Assembly: GCF_013201625.1 (NCBI RefSeq)
Contig: NZ_CP053839.1
Coordinates: forward strand, 992,001-1,056,000
Source: Aliarcobacter lanthieri
GTDB taxonomy: Bacteria > Campylobacterota > Campylobacteria > Campylobacterales > Arcobacteraceae
DNA length: 64,000 nucleotides
Direction: 5' to 3'
A program made the translations under genes and the position numbers. A model generated the notes under the pieces. It searched no databases, was not told the origin of the DNA, and saw only the letters and a program-made list of their open reading frames with translations. Below are positions 63,441 to 64,000 of the stretch, one piece after another; positions within the stretch are counted from its first letter, which is position 1; each line of letters begins with the position of its first letter.

Positions 63441-64000
63441 ATGTTTAAATTTGCCCTATATTTACTTATAGTTACAGTTTTATTAGTATTTTTATTACCA
63501 ATTTTTTATACAGTTTCACCATATACATTGGATCCTCAAAAAATACTGTTACCTCCATCATTAGAACATATCATGGGTACTGATAGATTGGGACGAGATA
63601 TATTAGCAAGAGTTCTAGAAGGTGGTCAAACTTCATTAATTATAGGATTTTTAGCAGCTAGTTTTTCTTCACTTCTAGGGCTTATTGTAGGAATAACAGC
63701 TGGATTCTTAAAAGGAAATATTGATAAAGCTATAACTATTATAATTGACCTATTTTTAACTTTTCCTACATTTTTCTTACTTCTAGCGCTTGTTTCATAT
63801 ATTGAAGCAAATACAGTTATCTTAATAGTAGTTATTTCTATAACTGGTTGGATGGGAATATCAAGAATGATAAGAAGTGAGAGTTTTGCTATAGGGAATA
63901 GACCCTTTATAAAGGTTTTAAAACTAGCAAATGTTAGTAAAATAAAAATTATTTTAAAATATTTTGCACCACTTTTAGCTCCTATTTTTTTAATATCATT
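63441..64000 (+). CDS. ABC transporter permease, DppC/OppC/NikC type, 3' end outside window
   Basis: The frame opens at ATG 63441, 1 base after the rsmD stop, and runs off the window (186 codons visible). It has the first membrane helix (ALYLLIVTVLLVFLLPIFY) and the family signature HIMGTDRLGRDILARVLEGG, followed by further helices. It is a permease subunit for peptide or nickel import. The rest of the transporter is beyond the window. Confidence 0.88.
   Translation, partial: MFKFALYLLIVTVLLVFLLPIFYTVSPYTLDPQKILLPPSLEHIMGTDRLGRDILARVLEGGQTSLIIGFLAASFSSLLGLIVGITAGFLKGNIDKAITIIIDLFLTFPTFFLLLALVSYIEANTVILIVVISITGWMGISRMIRSESFAIGNRPFIKVLKLANVSKIKIILKYFAPLLAPIFLIS

Overview
The window is a very AT-rich bacterial chromosome segment that looks like Arcobacter/Aliarcobacter (Campylobacterota). 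The evidence is a run of methyl-accepting chemotaxis proteins (MCPs) with near-identical signalling tips, a CetA/CetB-type energy-taxis pair, and gene orders that I recall from Campylobacter jejuni (msbA-pyrD-M16 peptidase-dapA-SDR, and radA...ftsY-thioredoxin-formyl-THF cyclo-ligase-rny). The species call is inference. I saw no rRNA, tRNA or CRISPR array.

Layout. 1-5.7 kb: three MCP genes, the first cut by the window edge. 5.8-16.2 kb: host genes. These include a GIY-YIG nuclease fused to a sigma-54-like DNA-binding region, a Panacea-like protein, two divergent J-domain proteins, a NagZ-type glycosidase, an ABC exporter, a small secreted protein with a two-component system and a monohaem cytochrome, cetB-cetA, and yggS.

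16.2-42.2 kb: an integrated element of about 26 kb. It is bounded by an exact 29-bp direct repeat (16208-16236 and 42171-42199) and carries a tyrosine recombinase at its right end. The repeat is the last 29 bp of rseP, so insertion rebuilt the rseP 3' end on one side and left yggS on the other. Before insertion the rseP stop codon would have overlapped the yggS start. From left to right the element carries: a broken fic gene with a 13-bp tandem repeat; unknown small genes; an Xis-like regulator; a phage/plasmid-style module (DUF932, Gp157-like, Rad52-family annealing protein, DUF2958, second Xis-like regulator); a YagK/YfjJ-type protein with HUH-like motifs; a DUF2130 stub; and a fully overlapping eight-gene type I restriction operon. 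That operon is hsdM-hsdS-(50-aa Fic antitoxin)-fic-DUF262-DUF262/DUF1524-hsdR-YgjP peptidase. Then follow a divergent XRE repressor with a four-gene secreted/membrane cargo module of unknown function, a fic 3' remnant, hipBA, and the integrase.

42.2-64 kb: host core genes. Leftward: rseP, pgsA, a FabL-like reductase, dapA, an M16 peptidase, pyrD, msbA, murJ and a secreted EEP nuclease. Then come a Fur-family regulator, ybeY, radA, a YqiA-like esterase, a dihaem peroxidase with a PAS-GGDEF protein, a TonB-like protein, ftsY, a TlpA-like lipoprotein, formyl-THF cyclo-ligase, rny, rsmD and the start of an oligopeptide-type ABC permease.

The strongest leads are the element with its protein-gene attachment site, the restriction operon containing a Fic toxin-antitoxin pair and paired DUF262 proteins, the secreted cargo module, and the GIY-YIG/sigma-54-like fusion.
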